From Cryomorphaceae bacterium (GTDB lineage: Bacteria > Bacteroidota > Bacteroidia > Flavobacteriales_D > Crocinitomicaceae): a stretch of 64,000 nt of DNA. Under the pieces are notes generated by a model. The model was not told where the DNA came from and did not search any database. It saw only the letters and a list, made by a program, of their open reading frames with translations. Below, one piece after another: positions 62,563 through 64,000 of this stretch; within the stretch, counting starts at the first letter, position 1; every line of letters starts with the position of its first letter. Position numbers and translations under genes: made by a program. Location of the stretch: the NCBI GenBank assembly GCA_027483605.1, contig JAIXUE010000009.1, positions 102,440-166,439 on the forward strand, given 5' to 3'.

Positions 62563-63648
62563 TCAGGAAAAGTTGCTTGCATTGGATAAGTCACTGGCTA
62601 CCATTTCTTTAACCATGGCCTGTAGGTCGTACTTGGGCTGCCAGCCCAATTGCGTCTTGGCTTTGGTAGGGTCGCCGAGCAGTAAGTCTACTTCTGTGGG
62701 GCGGTAATATTTAGGGTCTACGCGCACCACTGTTTTGCCAATTTCTAAGCGGTAGTTCAGGTTGTTAGCGGCTACCACCTTTGCGGTTTCGTTTTCTTGG
62801 CTGCCTTCAAAGGCAAGCTCGACGCCAATTTCGGCGAAGGCCATACGCACGAAGTCGCGGATGCTGGTGGTTTGGCCGGTGGCAATGACGTAGTCTTCGG
62901 GGGTGTCTTGTTGCAAGATGCGCCACATGGCCTCGACATAATCTTTGGCGTGGCCCCAATCGCGGAGCGCATTGAGGTTGCCCAAGTAAAGGCAGTCTTG
63001 CTGGCCAAGTGCAATGGCGGCTGTGGCCATGGTAATTTTGCGCGTTACGAACGTTTCGCCACGGCGCGGCGACTCGTGGTTGAATAAAATACCGTTGCAG
63101 GCAAACATGCCATACGCTTCGCGGTAGTTTTTGGTGATCCAATAGCCGTAAATCTTGGCTGCACCATACGGCGAGCGCGGGTAAAACGGCGAGTTTTCGT
63201 CGTACATGCCCTTGGCATTTTTATTCGATTCCATGCCGCCATAGAGCTCTGAGGTAGAGGCTTGGTAGATGCGGGTTTTGTGCTCGAGGCCCAAAATGCG
63301 CACCGCTTCTAGAATTCTCAAGGTACCGATGCCGTCTACGTTGGCTACATATTCTGGAGAGTCAAAAGACACCTTTACGTGTGACATCGCGCCCAAGTTG
63401 TAGATTTCGTCGGGCTGCACTTCTTGAATGATGCGGATGATGTTCGTGGAGTCGGTGAGGTCTCCGTAGTGCATCTTGAAGTGCACATTTGGGTTGTGCT
63501 GGTCTTGGTAAATGTGGTCTATACGCTGGGTATTGAAAGACGACGCACGGCGCTTGATGCCGTGTACCATGTAGCCTTTTTCTAATAACAATTCGGCTAA
63601 GTAAGAGCCGTCTTGGCCGGTGATGCCGGTAATGAGTGCCGTCTTCAT
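62563..63648 (-). CDS. gmd: GDP-mannose 4,6-dehydratase
   Basis: It converts GDP-mannose to GDP-4-keto-6-deoxymannose, the first step to GDP-L-fucose. The 361-residue extended SDR has [20 protein letters not shown] at the N-terminus, the NADP-site segment [25 protein letters not shown] (Ser/Glu) and the [12 protein letters not shown]-x3-K pair. [17 protein letters not shown] is a Gmd hallmark. The start overlaps the fcl stop by ATGA. Confidence 0.97.
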   Translation of the reverse strand: MKTALITGITGQDGSYLAELLLEKGYMVHGIKRRASSFNTQRIDHIYQDQHNPNVHFKMHYGDLTDSTNIIRIIQEVQPDEIYNLGAMSHVKVSFDSPEYVANVDGIGTLRILEAVRILGLEHKTRIYQASTSELYGGMESNKNAKGMYDENSPFYPRSPYGAAKIYGYWITKNYREAYGMFACNGILFNHESPRRGETFVTRKITMATAAIALGQQDCLYLGNLNALRDWGHAKDYVEAMWRILQQDTPEDYVIATGQTTSIRDFVRMAFAEIGVELAFEGSQENETAKVVAANNLNYRLEIGKTVVRVDPKYYRPTEVDLLLGDPTKAKTQLGWQPKYDLQAMVKEMVASDLSNASNFS

Positions 63649-64000
63649 AGTTTGACTTCTTTAATTTGTGCTTGATTATTTAAAAACCAAGCATAGGTTT
63701 TTTGTATGCCATCTTCTAACGAAATTGTCGCTTCCCAACCTAAGGCGCTTAATTTGGAAACATCCATTAGTTTTCGAGGCGTGCCGTCGGGCTTGGAAGC
63801 ATCCCATTCGATAGGGCCGGTGTGGCCCACCACTTTTTGAATGGTTTGTGCCAGTTCTTTGATGGTGATATCGCTACCCGTGCCCACATTGTACAGGTGT
63901 TCGGGTAAGTTGTTTTCTAATGCAAACACCACCGCTGCTGCCATGTCATCTACGTACAAGAACTCGCGCATGGGGGTACCTGTGCCCCAAAGCTGAACGG
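63645..64000 (-). CDS. fcl: GDP-L-fucose synthase (N-terminus beyond window edge)
   Basis: The C-terminal 117 residues are visible: [20 protein letters not shown], then [20 protein letters not shown] and [18 protein letters not shown], all typical of the epimerase/reductase that finishes GDP-L-fucose synthesis with NADPH. The frame is open to the right edge. An internal Met at 63971 is not the start. Its stop overlaps gmd by ATGA. Confidence 0.96.
   Translation of the reverse strand, partial: VQLWGTGTPMREFLYVDDMAAAVVFALENNLPEHLYNVGTGSDITIKELAQTIQKVVGHTGPIEWDASKPDGTPRKLMDVSKLSALGWEATISLEDGIQKTYAWFLNNQAQIKEVKL

Noticed and set aside
1..64000. tRNA, rRNA or complete insertion sequence
   Set aside because: I saw no tRNA cloverleaf, rRNA stretch or transposase gene on reading; a tRNA scan would be needed to exclude small RNA genes fully.

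Overview
The window comes from a Bacteroidota chromosome. Supporting signs are promoters of the TAnnTTTG type, a bacillithiol deacetylase (BshB1), DUF3078/DUF2141/DUF3089 proteins, a TonB receptor with a carboxypeptidase-like N-terminal domain, LPS Kdo transferase (WaaA) and Wza/Wzc exopolysaccharide export. I cannot fix the genus. Most genes lie on the minus strand.

Layout. (1) 0-23 kb is compact housekeeping sequence of moderate G+C: a methyltransferase cut by the left edge, coaE, pruA, a DUF721-recF pair, an EamA transporter, an S9 peptidase, vanZ-like, bshB1, gcvP, several outer-membrane proteins, a probable metal-handling set (HMA protein, TonB receptor, Cys-rich small protein), purF and waaA. 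(2) 22.8-36.7 kb holds the first polysaccharide genes (wzc, wza, a WecA-like initiating transferase), a Kelch-like membrane protein, pgi and a cupin isomerase. Three AAA/DUF4143 ATPases, a repeat-rich recombination scar and a RhuM-family protein are interspersed. (3) 36.7-43.7 kb carries a carbamoyltransferase, an AlbA_2/Schlafen-type regulator, two glycosyltransferases and an AsnB-type amidotransferase. (4) 43.7-59.4 kb is clearly more A+T-rich. It holds FkbM, a Wzy-like polymerase, a GT11 fucosyltransferase, eight other probable glycosyltransferases and an overlapping TIM-barrel/SDR/FAD-oxidoreductase trio. Five of its genes start with TTG. (5) 59.4-64 kb returns to higher G+C: the ATPase half of wzt, wzm, a HEPN/MNT toxin-antitoxin pair, a transglutaminase-like membrane protein, gmd and the end of fcl, cut by the right edge.

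Together, regions 2-5 form one large surface-polysaccharide locus. Gmd and Fcl make GDP-L-fucose, GT11 is the likely consumer, the other glycosyltransferases build the repeat, FkbM and the carbamoyltransferase decorate it, and Wzm/Wzt (with Wza/Wzc nearby) export it. The A+T-rich block looks like an exchangeable specificity cassette whose right edge falls inside wzt, between the conserved ATPase and the glycan-recognising C-terminal domain.

Two other points stand out. Several genes have a TAnnTTTG box exactly 4 nt before the start codon, which suggests leaderless transcripts. The Wzc kinase ends in an almost uninterrupted Gly-Tyr repeat.
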